A DNA stretch of 64,000 bases from Jiangella muralis (GTDB lineage: Bacteria; Actinomycetota; Actinomycetes; Jiangellales; Jiangellaceae): the NCBI RefSeq assembly GCF_001270745.1, contig NZ_KQ434754.1, forward strand, positions 62,001-126,000. Direction: 5' to 3'. The notes under the pieces are model-generated. The model saw only the letters and a list, made by a program, of their open reading frames with translations, searched no databases and had not been told where the DNA came from. Every line of letters begins with the position of its first letter. The first letter of the stretch is position 1. Of the stretch, positions 50,029 to 59,506 are shown in pieces. The position numbers and the translations under genes were made by a program.

Positions 50029-51165
50029 ATGACCTCGCTTCGCTACCAGTTGGGCGACACCGGTCCGGCGATCGCGGAGATCCGCTCCAAGCTCACGCAG
50101 CTCGGACGCCTCGACGACACCGCACCCGGCCCCAGCACGTTCGACGAGGACGTCGCCCAGGCGGTGCGGCAGTTCCAGCAGGAGCGCGGCCTCACGGCGA
50201 CGGGCGTCGTCGACGCCACGACGTACCGCGTGCTCGACGAAGCGCGCTGGCGGCTCGGCGACCGCCTGCTGTCCTACGTGGTGGGCAACCCGCAGGCCGG
50301 CGACGACGTCATCGCGCTGCAGCGGCGGCTGTCCGAGCTGGGCTTCGACGTCGGCCGGGTCGACGGCGTGTTCGGTTCGCGCACCGGCGACGCCCTGCGC
50401 GAGTTCCAGCGCAACATCGGCCTGCCCGCCGACGGTACCTGCGGTCCCAGCACGTTCAAGGCGCTCGGCCGGCTGGCGCCCATCGTCACCGGCGGACGGC
50501 CCGAGAGCCTGCGCGCCGTCGAGGCGCTGCGCCAGGCCGGGAAGCGGCTGCCGGGCAAGGTCGTCGTCATCGACCCTGGTCACGGCGGTCCCGACCGCGG
50601 CCACCGCGGCAACGGTCTCGACGAGGCCGCCGTCGTCGAGGACCTCGCGGCCCGCATCGAGGGCCGGCTGACGGCCACCGGCGTCCAGACGTACCTCACC
50701 AGGGGCCCGGGCTCCGACGCGTCGCCGTCCGAAGCCGAGCGGGCGACGTTCGCCAACGACTCCGGCGCCAACCTGCTGGTCTCGCTGCACGTCGACGCCC
50801 ACCCGAACCGCGACGCCGCCGGCGTCGCCACCTACTTCTACGGCAGCCGCGAGCCGGGCACCGCCAGCGCCATCGGCGAGCAGTTCGCCGGCCTGGTGCA
50901 GCGCGAGATCGTCGCCCGCACCGACCTCGTCGACTGCCGGGCGCACCCGAAGACGTGGGACCTGCTGCGGCACACCCGCATGGCCGCCGTCCGGGTCGAG
51001 CTGGGCTACATCACCAACGACGGCGACGCCGCCCGGCTGGCCGACCCCGATTTCCGCGACGTCGTGGCCGAGGCCGTCGTGGTCGCCATCCAGCGGGTGT
51101 ATCTGCCGTCGGGCGAGGACGCCGCCACCGGCGCGCTGCGCTTCCACGACCTCGCCACGGGGTGA
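50029..51165 (+). CDS. cwlM: CwlM-like protein: two peptidoglycan-binding domains + amidase_3 fold
   Basis: 378 aa from ATG 50029 (GGAAGGA ten bases before). There is no signal peptide or TM, unlike secreted amidases. Two PG_binding_1 domains (LGDTGPAIAEIRSKLTQLG… and AGDDVIALQRRLSELGFD…) precede an N-acetylmuramoyl-L-alanine amidase-type domain with VIDPGHGGPDRG, the Glu in DEAAVVEDLA, LLVSLHVDAH and the C-terminal VRVELGYITN. In mycobacteria the cytoplasmic homologue CwlM, at the same place near parAB, is phosphorylated by PknB and activates MurA. The same role is likely here, by synteny and architecture. Confidence 0.85.
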   Translation: MTSLRYQLGDTGPAIAEIRSKLTQLGRLDDTAPGPSTFDEDVAQAVRQFQQERGLTATGVVDATTYRVLDEARWRLGDRLLSYVVGNPQAGDDVIALQRRLSELGFDVGRVDGVFGSRTGDALREFQRNIGLPADGTCGPSTFKALGRLAPIVTGGRPESLRAVEALRQAGKRLPGKVVVIDPGHGGPDRGHRGNGLDEAAVVEDLAARIEGRLTATGVQTYLTRGPGSDASPSEAERATFANDSGANLLVSLHVDAHPNRDAAGVATYFYGSREPGTASAIGEQFAGLVQREIVARTDLVDCRAHPKTWDLLRHTRMAAVRVELGYITNDGDAARLADPDFRDVVAEAVVVAIQRVYLPSGEDAATGALRFHDLATG

Positions 51166-51263
51166 CACGCCGGCTCACCCTGCGGAATTGGATTCGCGTC
51201 CCCGCGCCGCGATGAGGCACAGTTGACCCTGTCTGTGTCGGTCCTGTCCCGGGAGGTGTGTGC

Positions 51264-52601
51264 GTGAGCCAGCAGTCCAGCCCGAACCGGAAGACCACCG
51301 ACGCAGCAGCCGCCACCGGCTCACGTCTCGACTCATACGTCGACCGCTACGCCACCCGCACGCACGGCATGACCGCCTCCGAGGTGCGGTCACTGTTCGC
51401 GGTGGCCTCACGGCCCGAGGTGGTGTCGCTGGCCGGCGGCATGCCGAACATCTCCGGGCTGCCGCTCGACGTCGTCGGCTCGCTGGTCAGCGATCTCGTC
51501 ACCAAACGGGGCATGACGGCGCTGCAGTACGGCTCCGGCCAGGGCGATCCCACGCTGCGCGAGCAGATCTGCGACGTCATGCGTCCGGTCGGCATCGTGG
51601 CACACCCCGACGACGTCACCGTCACGGTCGGGTCGCAGCAGGCGCTCGACCTCGTCACCCGCATCTTCATCGATCCCGGCGACGTCATCCTGGCCGAGGC
51701 GCCGTCCTACGTGGGCGCGCTGGGGACGTTCCGCTCCTACCAGGCGTCGGTCGTGCACGTCGAGATGGACGACCACGGCCTGGTGCCCGAGCGGCTGAGC
51801 GCGGCCATCGACGCCGTCCAGGCCGCCGGCAAGCGCATCAAGTTCCTGTACACCATCCCGAGCTACCACAACCCGGCCGGCATCACGATGACGGCGGCAC
51901 GGCGCACCGAGGTGCTCGAGATCTGCCGCCGGGCCGACGTCCTCATCATCGAGGACGACCCCTACGGCCTGCTCGGCTTCGACGGCGAGGTGCCGCGCGC
52001 CATCCGGGCCGACGACGCCGAACGGGTCGTCTACCTGGGCTCCTTCTCGAAGACGTTCGCGCCGGGGCTGCGCGTCGGCTGGGCGCTCGCGCCGCACGCC
52101 GTCCGCGAGAAGCTGGTGCTCGCGGCCGAGAACAGCGTGCTCTGCCCGCCGGCGTTCAGCCAGCTCACGGTGTCCGAGTACCTCGCCGGCCACGACTGGA
52201 TGGCGCAGGTCAAGGACTTCCGCGAGACCTACCGCGAGCGCCGCGACGCCATGCTCGAGGCGCTCGACGACCTCATGCCGGCCGGCGCGCACTGGACCCA
52301 GCCGTCCGGCGGGTTCTACGTGTGGCTGACCCTGCCCGACGGCATCGACGCCAAGGCCATGCTGCCGCGCGCCGTCACCAACCGGGTCGCCTATGTGCCC
52401 GGCACCGCGTTCTTTGCCGACGGTTTCGGCTCGCGTTCCATGCGGCTGTCGTACTGTTACCCGACGCCCGAACGCATCCGCGAGGGCGTGCGCCGGCTGG
52501 CGCAGGTCATCGAGCAGGAGATGGAACTGCGCGCCACGTTCGGGGCCTGGAGTGCCGCACAGCGGCCCGGCCTCGACGCACCGGCGCCAGACCAGAGTTG
52601 A
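51264..52601 (+). CDS. PLP-dependent aminotransferase, class I/II (2-aminoadipate/aromatic type)
   Basis: 445 aa from GTG 51264, seven bases after GGGAGG. Fold-type I motifs: LQYGSGQGDPTLREQIC near residue 85, the PLP-stacking region SQQALDLVTRIFIDPGD, IPSYHNPAGITM, the aspartate strand VLIIEDDPYGLLGF, and the Schiff-base Lys in YLGSFSKTFAPGLRVGW. The C-terminal RLSYCYPTPERIREGVRRL matches the MocR/LysN-type group. It moves amino groups between an amino acid and an oxo acid; the exact substrate is not resolvable. Followed 16 bp later by the D-Ala-D-Ala ligase-like gene. Confidence 0.88.
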   Translation: MSQQSSPNRKTTDAAAATGSRLDSYVDRYATRTHGMTASEVRSLFAVASRPEVVSLAGGMPNISGLPLDVVGSLVSDLVTKRGMTALQYGSGQGDPTLREQICDVMRPVGIVAHPDDVTVTVGSQQALDLVTRIFIDPGDVILAEAPSYVGALGTFRSYQASVVHVEMDDHGLVPERLSAAIDAVQAAGKRIKFLYTIPSYHNPAGITMTAARRTEVLEICRRADVLIIEDDPYGLLGFDGEVPRAIRADDAERVVYLGSFSKTFAPGLRVGWALAPHAVREKLVLAAENSVLCPPAFSQLTVSEYLAGHDWMAQVKDFRETYRERRDAMLEALDDLMPAGAHWTQPSGGFYVWLTLPDGIDAKAMLPRAVTNRVAYVPGTAFFADGFGSRSMRLSYCYPTPERIREGVRRLAQVIEQEMELRATFGAWSAAQRPGLDAPAPDQS

Positions 52602-52617
52602 GGGGTTTCGTTCCAGT

Positions 52618-53583
52618 ATGAGCGATCTGGGCCGCGTTCTCGTTCTCGCCGGCGGTCTCTCGCACGAGCGCGACGTGTCACTGCGTTCGGGCCGGCGGGT
52701 GGCCGAGGCGTTGCGTGAGGTGGGCCTCGACGTCGAGCAGCGCGACGCCGACGCCGACCTCCTCGCGTCGTTGCGCCACGACGCGCCCGACGTCGTCTTC
52801 CCGCTGCTGCATGGCGTGTCCGGCGAGGACGGCGCCATTCAGGAGGTGCTGTCGCTGGCCGGGCTGCCCTACGTCGGCTCGGCGCCGACGGCCTGCCGGC
52901 TGGCCTTCGACAAGCCGGTGGCCAAGGCCATCGTGCGGCGGGCCGGCATCGCCACGCCAGTGTCGGCGGTGCTGTCGCAGTCGACGTTCCGCGAGCTGGG
53001 CGCCGGCGTACTGCTCGACGCGCTGGTGGCCCGGCTCGGGTTGCCGCTGGTCGTGAAGCCGGCGCGCGGCGGCTCGGCGCTGGGCACCACGGTGGTGCGA
53101 TCGGCCGGTGAGCTGCCCGCTGCCATGGTCGAGTGCTTCGCGTACGGCGAGCGGGCGCTGATCGAGCGGTGGATCGACGGCACCGAGGTCGCCGTGCCCG
53201 TGCTCGACACCGGCGACGGCCCGCAGGCGCTGCCCGCGGTCGAGATCGTCCCCGAGTCCGGCACCTACGACTACCACGCCCGGTACACGGCCGGTGCCAC
53301 GGAGTTCTTCGTGCCGGCCCGCCTCGACGACGCCGCGGCGACCGCCGTGGCCGAGGTGGCGGTGGCGGCGCACCAGACGCTCGGGCTCAGCGACCTGTCC
53401 CGCACCGACCTCATCGTCGACCACGACGGCGTGCCGTGGCTGCTGGACGTCAACGTCGCGCCGGGCATGACGGAGACGTCGCTGCTGCCGCAGTCGGTGC
53501 AGGCTGCCGGGCTCGACCTCGGCGTGCTGGCGCGAGAGTTGCTGGCCGTGGCGGTCGACCGGCATCTGCGCGACGCTGGCTGA
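52618..53583 (+). CDS. ddl: D-alanine--D-alanine ligase family ATP-grasp protein
   Basis: 321 aa from ATG 52618. The Ddl N-terminus VLAGGLSHERDVSLRSG, LLHGVSGEDGAIQEVL, the ATP-grasp region LPLVVKPARGGSALGTTVV, and the C-terminal metal/phosphate motif LLDVNVAPGMTETSLLPQS are present. It is expected to join two D-Ala for the peptidoglycan stem, coherent with the neighbouring MurA regulator CwlM-like gene. It is slightly shorter than many Ddl enzymes (~340-370 aa), and the Asn of the usual ExN motif is seen as DVN, so substrate preference could differ (it could be a second, specialised ligase). Confidence 0.85.
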   Translation: MSDLGRVLVLAGGLSHERDVSLRSGRRVAEALREVGLDVEQRDADADLLASLRHDAPDVVFPLLHGVSGEDGAIQEVLSLAGLPYVGSAPTACRLAFDKPVAKAIVRRAGIATPVSAVLSQSTFRELGAGVLLDALVARLGLPLVVKPARGGSALGTTVVRSAGELPAAMVECFAYGERALIERWIDGTEVAVPVLDTGDGPQALPAVEIVPESGTYDYHARYTAGATEFFVPARLDDAAATAVAEVAVAAHQTLGLSDLSRTDLIVDHDGVPWLLDVNVAPGMTETSLLPQSVQAAGLDLGVLARELLAVAVDRHLRDAG

Positions 53584-53600
53584 CGCTCTGGCGTTCCGAC

Positions 53601-53677
53601 CGGTGGGTAGGGACGCCGTCTCCGCCCGCCTCGCTCGGACGCCCGCAGCCGACCCCTGACGGCGTCTCCACCCACCG
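53601..53677. terminator. long imperfect hairpin between convergent ddl and parB
   Basis: CGGTGGGT…GACGCCGTC (53601-53620) pairs with GACGGCGTC…ACCCACCG (53658-53677), leaving two internal mismatches and a 37-base loop. It fills most of the 123-bp gap between two convergent genes, a good place for a bidirectional terminator. No T-tract. Confidence 0.5.
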
Positions 53678-53706
53678 ACCTGGCTGGTCTGTCGGCCTGC
53701 GGCCTG

Positions 53707-54729
53707 CTATTCGGGCTCGTTGGCTTCGCGCAGCTGCTTGGCCATGCGCGGGTCGATGGTACCCACGATGCGTTCGAGGTCGTCGATGCTGGCGAATTCG
53801 ATGGTGACCTTGCCCTTGGACCGGCCGAGGTCGACCTTCACGCGAGTATCCAGCCGCTCGGAGAGTGCCGCCGCGATGTCGCCCAGCCGCGGCGCCACCG
53901 GACGGGAATTGCGCCGAGCCCGCGTTTTGGGCGTCTCGGCATCGTCCAGCGACACGATCTCCTCGACGGAGCGGACGCTGAGGCCCTCGGCGACGATCCG
54001 CTGCGCCAGCCGTTCCTGAGCGGCGCCGTCACCGAGGCCGAGCAGCGCCCGGGCGTGGCCGGCGGACAGGATGCCGGCGGCGACCCGGCGCTGCACCAGG
54101 GGCGGCAGCTTCAGCAGCCGCAACGTGTTGGAGATCTGCGGCCGGCTGCGCTTGATCCGCACCGCGAGCTCGTCGTGCGTGCAGCCGAAGTCGTCGAGCA
54201 ACTGCTGGTAGGCGGCCGCCTCCTCCAGCGGGTTCAGCTGGCTGCGGTGCAGGTTCTCCAGCAGCGCGTCGCGCAGCATGTCGTCGTCGCGCGTGGTGCG
54301 GACGATGGCCGGGATGGTCGGGAAGCCGGCCTCCTTGGTCGCCCGCCACCGCCGCTCGCCCATCACCAGCTCGTAGCGGCCGGACTCCAACAGCCGGACG
54401 ACGATCGGCTGCAGCAGGCCGACCTCCTGGATGGACGACACCAGCTCAGCCAGCGCGTCCTCGTCGAAGACCTGCCGCGGCTGCCGGATGTTCGGCACGA
54501 TCGCGTCGACCGGGATCTCGGCGAAGGTGGCGCCGTCGACCGGCAGCAACTCGTTGTCGTCCGTCGCCGTTTCACGTGAAACGTGCGCCGCCGAGCCGTT
54601 GGGCGCCGGGCTGCCGCCCAGGACGAAGGCGTCGACCGGTGACTTGCGCAGCGCATCGCCGCTCGCCGGCTCCCCCGTCGGGATGAGGGCGCCGAGACCG
54701 CGCCCCAACCCCCGCCTCTTCTCAGCCAT
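53707..54729 (-). CDS. parB: chromosome-partitioning protein ParB
   Basis: 340 aa from ATG 54729, overlapping the parA stop by 8 bases. The N-terminus has GRGLGALIP, the peptide that stimulates ParA. The CTP-binding/catalytic region includes [19 protein letters not shown] and MGERRWRA (GERRxRA box). A helix-turn-helix follows ([22 protein letters not shown]-type; in the sequence [17 protein letters not shown]), then a C-terminal dimer domain. ParB clamps load at parS, spread, and with ParA and SMC segregate origins. A parS site lies inside this gene at 54569-54582. Confidence 0.96.
   Translation of the reverse strand: MAEKRRGLGRGLGALIPTGEPASGDALRKSPVDAFVLGGSPAPNGSAAHVSRETATDDNELLPVDGATFAEIPVDAIVPNIRQPRQVFDEDALAELVSSIQEVGLLQPIVVRLLESGRYELVMGERRWRATKEAGFPTIPAIVRTTRDDDMLRDALLENLHRSQLNPLEEAAAYQQLLDDFGCTHDELAVRIKRSRPQISNTLRLLKLPPLVQRRVAAGILSAGHARALLGLGDGAAQERLAQRIVAEGLSVRSVEEIVSLDDAETPKTRARRNSRPVAPRLGDIAAALSERLDTRVKVDLGRSKGKVTIEFASIDDLERIVGTIDPRMAKQLREANEPE
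54569..54582. promoter_or_regulatory. parS: parS site (perfect core)
   Basis: GTTTCACGTGAAAC, the full 14-base palindromic core bound by ParB, lies within the coding sequence near the parB start, where it encodes HVSRET. The position inside parB next to oriC is common among Actinobacteria. Confidence 0.9.
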
Positions 54730-55879
54730 GTGTCGTCTCCCCATGTGTACTGCCCGATGCTCCCCGCTCAGCGATCTCGCGCGCGGCTTCCAGATACGAC
54801 AGCGCGCCACTGGAGGCGGCGTCGTACGTCATCACGGTCTGGCCGTAGCTCGGCGCCTCACTGATGCGCACCGAGCGCGGGATCGCCGTCTTCAGCACGG
54901 TGTCGCCGAAGTGCCGGCGGACCTCGTCCGCCACCTGCGCGGCCAGTCGCGTGCGGCCGTCATACATGGTGAGCAGGATCGTCGAGACCGCGAGGTCGCG
55001 GTTGAGGTGGGCCCGCACCATGTCGATGTTCTTGAGCAGCTGGCTCAGACCCTCGAGGGCGTAGTACTCGCACTGGATCGGGATCAGCACCTCGTCGCCA
55101 CCGACGAGCGCGTTGACGGTGAGCAGGCCCAGCGACGGCGGGCAGTCGATGAAGACGTAGTCGTACTCGACGCCCGGCGTCTGCAGATGCTGGTCGATCG
55201 ACTTCCGCATGCGCGACTCGCGCGCCACCATCGACACCAGTTCGATCTCCGCGCCGGCGAGGTCGATGGTGGCCGGCACGCACCACAGCCCGTCGATCTC
55301 CTCGACCTTCTGCACGACGTCGCTGATCGGGGTCTCCTCGATCATGACGTCGTAGATGCTGGGGATCTCCGCGTGGTGGTCGATGCCCAGGGCGGTCGAC
55401 GCGTTGCCCTGCGGGTCGAGGTCGATCACCAGGACGCGCAGGCCGCTGACCGCGAGCGCCGCGGCGAGATTCACCGTGGTGGTGGTCTTGCCGACCCCGC
55501 CCTTCTGGTTCGCGACGACCATGATGCGCGTCTGGTCGGGCTTCGGCATCGGCGCTGTGCGCCGGCCCACCGCCATCAGCGCGACGGCGGCCTCACGGGC
55601 GATAGGGGTGTCCAGGTCGGCCAGCGAACCGGACATCGCGAAGTCCGCGAGGTCGGCCGTCGAACGTACGTGGGTGCTCGCGGCCGGTTCGGCCGGTCGG
55701 TCGCCCGCATTCACCGAAATCTCACGCTCCAGGTTCGACGGTCCGCCCGTCGGATCAATGGTCCCACTGATGAGCGGCCAGCCGTTGGGCGACCGCCGTT
55801 CCCCCGTAGCGCTCTCGATTGCGACGACCCCACCGGCTACGGGCCATCCCAGGCCCGCCACGACGGTGGCATCGGTCAT
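54722..55879 (-). CDS. parA: chromosome-partitioning ATPase ParA (Soj)
   Basis: 385 aa from ATG 55879, with a strong GGAGG seven bases before it and a 4-base overlap with rsmG. A ~115-residue N-terminal extension (Pro/Ala-rich, then [20 protein letters not shown]) precedes the ParA domain. The deviant Walker A is [21 protein letters not shown], with the signature Lys, followed by [16 protein letters not shown] and FIDCPPSLG. It drives ParB-parS complexes along the nucleoid or to polar scaffolds by ATP cycling. Gene order parB-parA-rsmG-jag is the conserved oriC arrangement. Confidence 0.96.
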   Translation of the reverse strand: MTDATVVAGLGWPVAGGVVAIESATGERRSPNGWPLISGTIDPTGGPSNLEREISVNAGDRPAEPAASTHVRSTADLADFAMSGSLADLDTPIAREAAVALMAVGRRTAPMPKPDQTRIMVVANQKGGVGKTTTTVNLAAALAVSGLRVLVIDLDPQGNASTALGIDHHAEIPSIYDVMIEETPISDVVQKVEEIDGLWCVPATIDLAGAEIELVSMVARESRMRKSIDQHLQTPGVEYDYVFIDCPPSLGLLTVNALVGGDEVLIPIQCEYYALEGLSQLLKNIDMVRAHLNRDLAVSTILLTMYDGRTRLAAQVADEVRRHFGDTVLKTAIPRSVRISEAPSYGQTVMTYDAASSGALSYLEAAREIAERGASGSTHGETTHG

Positions 55880-56556
55880 CTCTTCGTCCTCCGTTGTCGT
55901 GCACCGTGCTTCGGCGCCGTCCCCGTTCGTCCGGCGACCACGACCGCGACCCGCGTGGCCGGGTCGACCACGCCTGCGCCGACTTCTTCAACTCTCCACG
56001 ATGCCGCGCCCATTCTCGCCAATGACGCGGCGGAATCACGCAACTCTTCGGAAACCGACTGCCCCTTGAGCGCCAGGAGCACCCCGCCGGGGCGCAGCAG
56101 CGGCAGCGTCCAGCCCGCCAGCCGGTCCATCGGCGCGACCGCGCGGGCCGTCACCACGTCGAACCGGGCCTCCGGCCGGACGTCCTCGGCCCGCGACCGA
56201 AGGACGGTCACACCATCGAGCCCGAGCGCCTCGACCGTCTCGGCGAGGAACTCGCTGCGCCGCAGCAGCGGCTCGATCAGGACCACCTCGAGATCGGGCC
56301 GGGCGATCGCCAGGGGTATACCCGGCAGGCCCGCGCCGGAACCCACGTCCGCGACGGTCCGCCCGTCGTCGACCAGGTCCGCGACGACGGCCGAGTTCAT
56401 GATGTGCCGGTCCCAGATCCGCGGGACCTCACGCGGCCCCAGCAGGCCCCGTTCGATGCCGGGGCCGGCGAGCCGTGCGGCATACGCCGCCGCCAGCTCC
56501 AGCCGGTCCCCGAACACGACGGAGGCCGAGTCCGGCACGGCGAGAACGTCGTCCAA
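55876..56556 (-). CDS. rsmG: 16S rRNA (guanine-527-N7)-methyltransferase
   Basis: 226 aa if it starts at TTG 56556, which has a perfect AGGAGG seven bases before it. GTG 56610 (244 aa) is the alternative; it shares a base with the jag stop but has no Shine-Dalgarno site, and its first residues only translate the parS site. SAM-binding motif [18 protein letters not shown] and the RsmG-typical [18 protein letters not shown] and LLALKG are visible. It methylates G527 in the 530 loop; loss gives low-level streptomycin resistance. The stop overlaps parA. Confidence 0.93.
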   Translation of the reverse strand: MDDVLAVPDSASVVFGDRLELAAAYAARLAGPGIERGLLGPREVPRIWDRHIMNSAVVADLVDDGRTVADVGSGAGLPGIPLAIARPDLEVVLIEPLLRRSEFLAETVEALGLDGVTVLRSRAEDVRPEARFDVVTARAVAPMDRLAGWTLPLLRPGGVLLALKGQSVSEELRDSAASLARMGAASWRVEEVGAGVVDPATRVAVVVAGRTGTAPKHGARQRRTKR

Positions 56557-56587
56557 GACTCGGCCTCCTGAGAATGTCAGCGATGTG

Positions 56588-56601
56588 GTTTCACGTGAAA
56601 C
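56588..56601. promoter_or_regulatory. parS: parS site (perfect core)
   Basis: GTTTCACGTGAAAC lies between the jag stop and the SD-supported start of rsmG, 2.0 kb from the site in parB. With the variant at 49945 it makes three sites within 6.7 kb left of dnaA. Confidence 0.9.
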
Positions 56602-56609
56602 GTGGACCA

Positions 56610-57131
56610 CTAACCGGGCATCACCACGACGTAGCGCCGGGGCTCCTCACCCTCGGACTCGCTGCGCAGCCCCGCCTCGGCGACCGCGTCGTGGACGACC
56701 TTCCGCTCGAACGGCGACATGGCGCCCAACGACTCGGGCTCGCCCGACGTGCGGACCGCCTCGATGACCCGCTTGGCGAGATCCAGCACCTCGGCCCGCC
56801 GGTTGGCCCGGAAGCCGCCGACGTCCAGCATCAGCCGGCTGCGCTCGCCGGTCTCGCGTACCACGGCCAGCCGCGTCAGCTCCTGCAACGCCTCGAGCAC
56901 CTTGCCGTTGTCGCCCACCAGGGGGTCGAGACCGTCACCGACGATCGAGACGACCGCACGGTCGCCCTCGACGTCCATGTCGATGTCGCCGTCCAGATCG
57001 GCGATGTCGAGCAGTTCCTCCAGGTAGTCCGCCGCGATGTCGCCCTCGTGCTCGAGCCGCTTCGCCAGCGGCTCACCGGCCTCGCTCTCTCGTTCCTGCG
57101 CCGCATCGAGTTCCGTGCCAGCGTCGCTCAC
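56610..57131 (-). CDS. jag: Jag/KhpB family KH-R3H RNA-binding protein
   Basis: 173 aa from GTG 57131 with AAGGAG ahead. An acidic N-terminal region is followed by a KH-like domain ([23 protein letters not shown]) and a C-terminal R3H domain ([13 protein letters not shown] … RRYVVVMPG, with the Arg-x3-His spacing R-K-V-V-H). KhpB/Jag binds RNA and, in other bacteria, affects cell elongation and division. It lies 78 bp after yidC, as in nearly all Actinobacteria. The jag stop is one base from the rsmG alternative GTG. Confidence 0.93.
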   Translation of the reverse strand: MSDAGTELDAAQERESEAGEPLAKRLEHEGDIAADYLEELLDIADLDGDIDMDVEGDRAVVSIVGDGLDPLVGDNGKVLEALQELTRLAVVRETGERSRLMLDVGGFRANRRAEVLDLAKRVIEAVRTSGEPESLGAMSPFERKVVHDAVAEAGLRSESEGEEPRRYVVVMPG

Positions 57132-57209
57132 CGTCGACTCCTTCTACGTTCGTTGTGGGGCGGGTCTGCTGCCCGCCGAGCCCTGCTGCCGTGCGGTCGT
57201 CGCCGCCGG

Positions 57210-58136
57210 CTATTTCTTCTTGCGCTGCGAGCGCGACGTCTTCTTCGGCTGCCGCCGGACCACTTCGGTCTCCTCCGGCTCCGCCGGCCCTTCGCTGTCG
57301 GGCGTGGGCAGCTCGATGCCCTTCTTCCGCGCCTTCTCCTCCAGACGGCGCTGGTGTGCCTTCTCGGCCTCGGTGCCGGGCGCCGGCATCCGGCGGATCA
57401 CGTACAGCTGCTGGCCCATGGTCCAGAAGTTCGACGTCAGCCAGTACAGGACGGTGCCCAGCGGGAAGTAGACGCCGGAGAACGCGAACACCAGCGGAAG
57501 GACGTACAGCAGGATCTTCTGCTGCTGCGCGAACGGCCCCTCCAGGGCCTCCTTCGGCATGTTCTTGCGCATGATCTGGCGCTGCGTGATGAACTGCGTG
57601 ACCACCATCAGCACGACCATGATGGCGGCGATGATCTTGGTGTTGATGCTGTCGGAGCCGAGGAACGAGTCCGCCAGCCGGGCACCGAAGATCTCCGCCC
57701 GCCCCGCGGACTCGAACAGGTCCGGCTGGCTGGTGAACGCGCCCCGCTCGTGCCCCTTCGCGATGCCGTCGAGCACCCTGAACAGCGCGAACAGGAACGG
57801 CGCCTGGAGCAGGATGGGCAGACAGGACGCGAACGGGTTGGTGCCCGTGTCCTTGTACAGCTTCATCATCTCCTGCTGGAGACGCTCGCGATCGCCCTTG
57901 TACTTCTTCTGCAGCTCACGCAGCTGCGGCTGCAGGATCTGCATCTTCCGCTGCGACTTGATCTGCCGCACGAACAGCGGGATGAGCAGGATGCGGATGA
58001 CCACCACGAGGCCAATGATCGACAGCGCCCAGTTCACGCCGTCGTGGTTGATGCCGATGAGCTCTGAGAAGAGCCAGTGCCAGCCGATCATGATCCAGCT
58101 GACCAGGTAGTACAACGGCGCGAGGATGGTATCCAC
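57210..58136 (-). CDS. yidC: membrane protein insertase YidC
   Basis: 308 aa from GTG 58136. Short Gram-positive-type YidC without the large periplasmic domain. Hydrophobic segments: TILAPLYYLVSWIMIGWHWLF; the conserved SIIGLVVVIRILLIPLF with the Arg of the hydrophilic groove; SCLPILLQAPFLFALFRVL; IIAAIMVVLMVVTQFI; and a last pair near YVLPLVFAFSGVYFPLG. A basic cytoplasmic tail (QPKKTSRSQRKKK) resembles ribosome-binding tails of YidC2/Oxa1. It inserts membrane proteins alone or with SecYEG. Between yidD and jag in the conserved operon. Confidence 0.96.
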   Translation of the reverse strand: MDTILAPLYYLVSWIMIGWHWLFSELIGINHDGVNWALSIIGLVVVIRILLIPLFVRQIKSQRKMQILQPQLRELQKKYKGDRERLQQEMMKLYKDTGTNPFASCLPILLQAPFLFALFRVLDGIAKGHERGAFTSQPDLFESAGRAEIFGARLADSFLGSDSINTKIIAAIMVVLMVVTQFITQRQIMRKNMPKEALEGPFAQQQKILLYVLPLVFAFSGVYFPLGTVLYWLTSNFWTMGQQLYVIRRMPAPGTEAEKAHQRRLEEKARKKGIELPTPDSEGPAEPEETEVVRRQPKKTSRSQRKKK

Positions 58137-58143
58137 GGGTGTA

Positions 58144-58491
58144 TCAGACTCCTCGGAGAGAGGTCGGTGCGCCCGGCGGCAGGTCCGCCCGCGGCACGGA
58201 AGCTTCATGCGACGGAGCCGCGTGCGGCTCATCGTCGCCGTCGGTCCCAGCGGCCCGGCCCCACCAGCGGTAGTTCTCGCGGGTGGGCACGAGGTCGACG
58301 CCGCCGGCGCACCAGGGGTGGCAGCGGCCGAGCCGGCGCAGGGACAGCCAACTCCCGCGTAGGGCACCGTGCCGCTCCACCGAGCTCAAGGCGTACGCCG
58401 AGCAGGACGGGTAATAGCGGCAGGTCTGCCCGTACAGCGGGCTGATGACGAATCGGTAGCCCTTGAGGAGGGCGATCAGGATGGTCTTCAT
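58144..58491 (-). CDS. yidD: membrane protein insertion efficiency factor YidD
   Basis: 115 aa from ATG 58491, which overlaps the rnpA stop (ATGA). The family core is complete: [28 protein letters not shown] with the three conserved Cys (broken here as [16 protein letters not shown] / SCSAYAL), then [22 protein letters not shown] ~40-residue Pro/Arg-rich tail extends beyond the usual end. YidD aids YidC-dependent insertion at the membrane. Located between rnpA and yidC as in most bacteria. Confidence 0.95.
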   Translation of the reverse strand: MKTILIALLKGYRFVISPLYGQTCRYYPSCSAYALSSVERHGALRGSWLSLRRLGRCHPWCAGGVDLVPTRENYRWWGRAAGTDGDDEPHAAPSHEASVPRADLPPGAPTSLRGV

Positions 58492-58859
58492 CGCCGGTGC
58501 TCCGCTCGGGTCACGGCGCGGTCGATGGCCGCGTCGAGCTCACGCGCGAGGGCGGAGCTGGGAGCGCCGGCGATGCCGGGCAGCGCTCGGACCACGAGCT
58601 TCGAACCGGAGGGGAGACGATCGATCCGCTCGGCGAGGAGATGGCGCAGCCGGCGCCGTACCGTGTTGCGCACCACCGCACCCCCAACCGTGCGTCCGAC
58701 CACCAGACCCACCGACACCGAGCCGGCACCCACGACGTCGCCGGAGTCGGCGGCGGGCAGCAGGTGCACGACCATGGTCGGCCGTCCGACACGAACACCA
58801 CGGCGCACGATCACCCGGAAGTCGGCCGAGCGCCGGAGGCGGTGCTCGGCCTTCAGCAC
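58488..58859 (-). CDS. rnpA: ribonuclease P protein component
   Basis: 123 aa from GTG 58859. It begins [20 protein letters not shown], the standard RnpA start, and contains the RNR-type RNA-contact motif as [14 protein letters not shown], in [16 protein letters not shown]. It assists the RNase P RNA in cutting the 5' leader of pre-tRNAs. The gap to rpmH is 37 bp; the stop overlaps yidD by 4 bases. Confidence 0.95.
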   Translation of the reverse strand: MLKAEHRLRRSADFRVIVRRGVRVGRPTMVVHLLPAADSGDVVGAGSVSVGLVVGRTVGGAVVRNTVRRRLRHLLAERIDRLPSGSKLVVRALPGIAGAPSSALARELDAAIDRAVTRAEHRR

Positions 58860-58896
58860 CTCGGATCGTCGAGCGAGCGCAAGCGTGCCAGCCGGA

Positions 58897-59034
58897 TCAG
58901 GCGGACAGCTTGGCACGGCCCTTGCTGCGGCGGGCGGCGAGGATGGCTCGGCCGGCACGCGTACGCATGCGCAGCCGGAAGCCGTGAGTCTTCGCACGAC
59001 GGCGGGTGTTCGGCTGGAAGGTGCGCTTGACCAC
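58897..59034 (-). CDS. rpmH: 50S ribosomal protein L34
   Basis: 45 aa from GTG 59034, with AGGAG ahead. The invariant L34 pattern [21 protein letters not shown] is visible (quoted in parts: [35 protein letters not shown]). It is a structural protein of the large ribosomal subunit. First gene of the minus-strand rpmH-rnpA-yidD-yidC-jag-rsmG-parA-parB run and divergent from dnaA. Confidence 0.97.
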   Translation of the reverse strand: MVKRTFQPNTRRRAKTHGFRLRMRTRAGRAILAARRSKGRAKLSA

Positions 59035-59506
59035 GTCCGGGCTCCTGTGTCGATCGATGAGAGAGTGCGTGCTTCGGAATTCCGTGCGGGATCCGATCAT
59101 CCCCGGGAAGTTCACGCCCGGGCATGACAAAAGGAGCCCTCGTCGGACCGATTTACGGTACGCGGTGGCGACGCTTCAGGTCAAACTCGCGACTGCCTGC
59201 CACGCGCACTGCGACAACCGGCCATCATGGCACCGAGGGATGGGCCGACGCAGGCAACGACACGCCGGCATCTGGGGGCAACCTGTGGACATCAGTTGAA
59301 GCCCTGGCCGCATGTTGTTAGCGTCACGTGCTCCAGCACGCTGTCCGTCCAGTACCGCACCGCGGTATCGGTACCGCGTTCACGCAGGTCACAATGGAGC
59401 GGATGGAGACAAAACCGCATGTGTCGACACCCTCCACACCCTGTGGACGACCGTGTGGACAACACGACGGGGTGGCCAGCCAGTTGCCGCCAGTTTGGAG
59501 TGAACT
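59035..59506. promoter_or_regulatory. rpmH-dnaA divergent regulatory region with DnaA boxes
   Basis: 472 bp with no gene. It must carry the rpmH promoter (minus) and the dnaA promoter (plus). DnaA-box-like 9-mers are at 59284-59292 (TGTGGACAT), 59442-59450 (TGTGGACGA) and 59454-59462 (TGTGGACAA, the perfect GC-rich actinobacterial box). The last two sit 45-65 bp before dnaA, fitting DnaA autoregulation. The region is AT-richer than its flanks. I could not fix the promoter hexamers. Confidence 0.75.
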
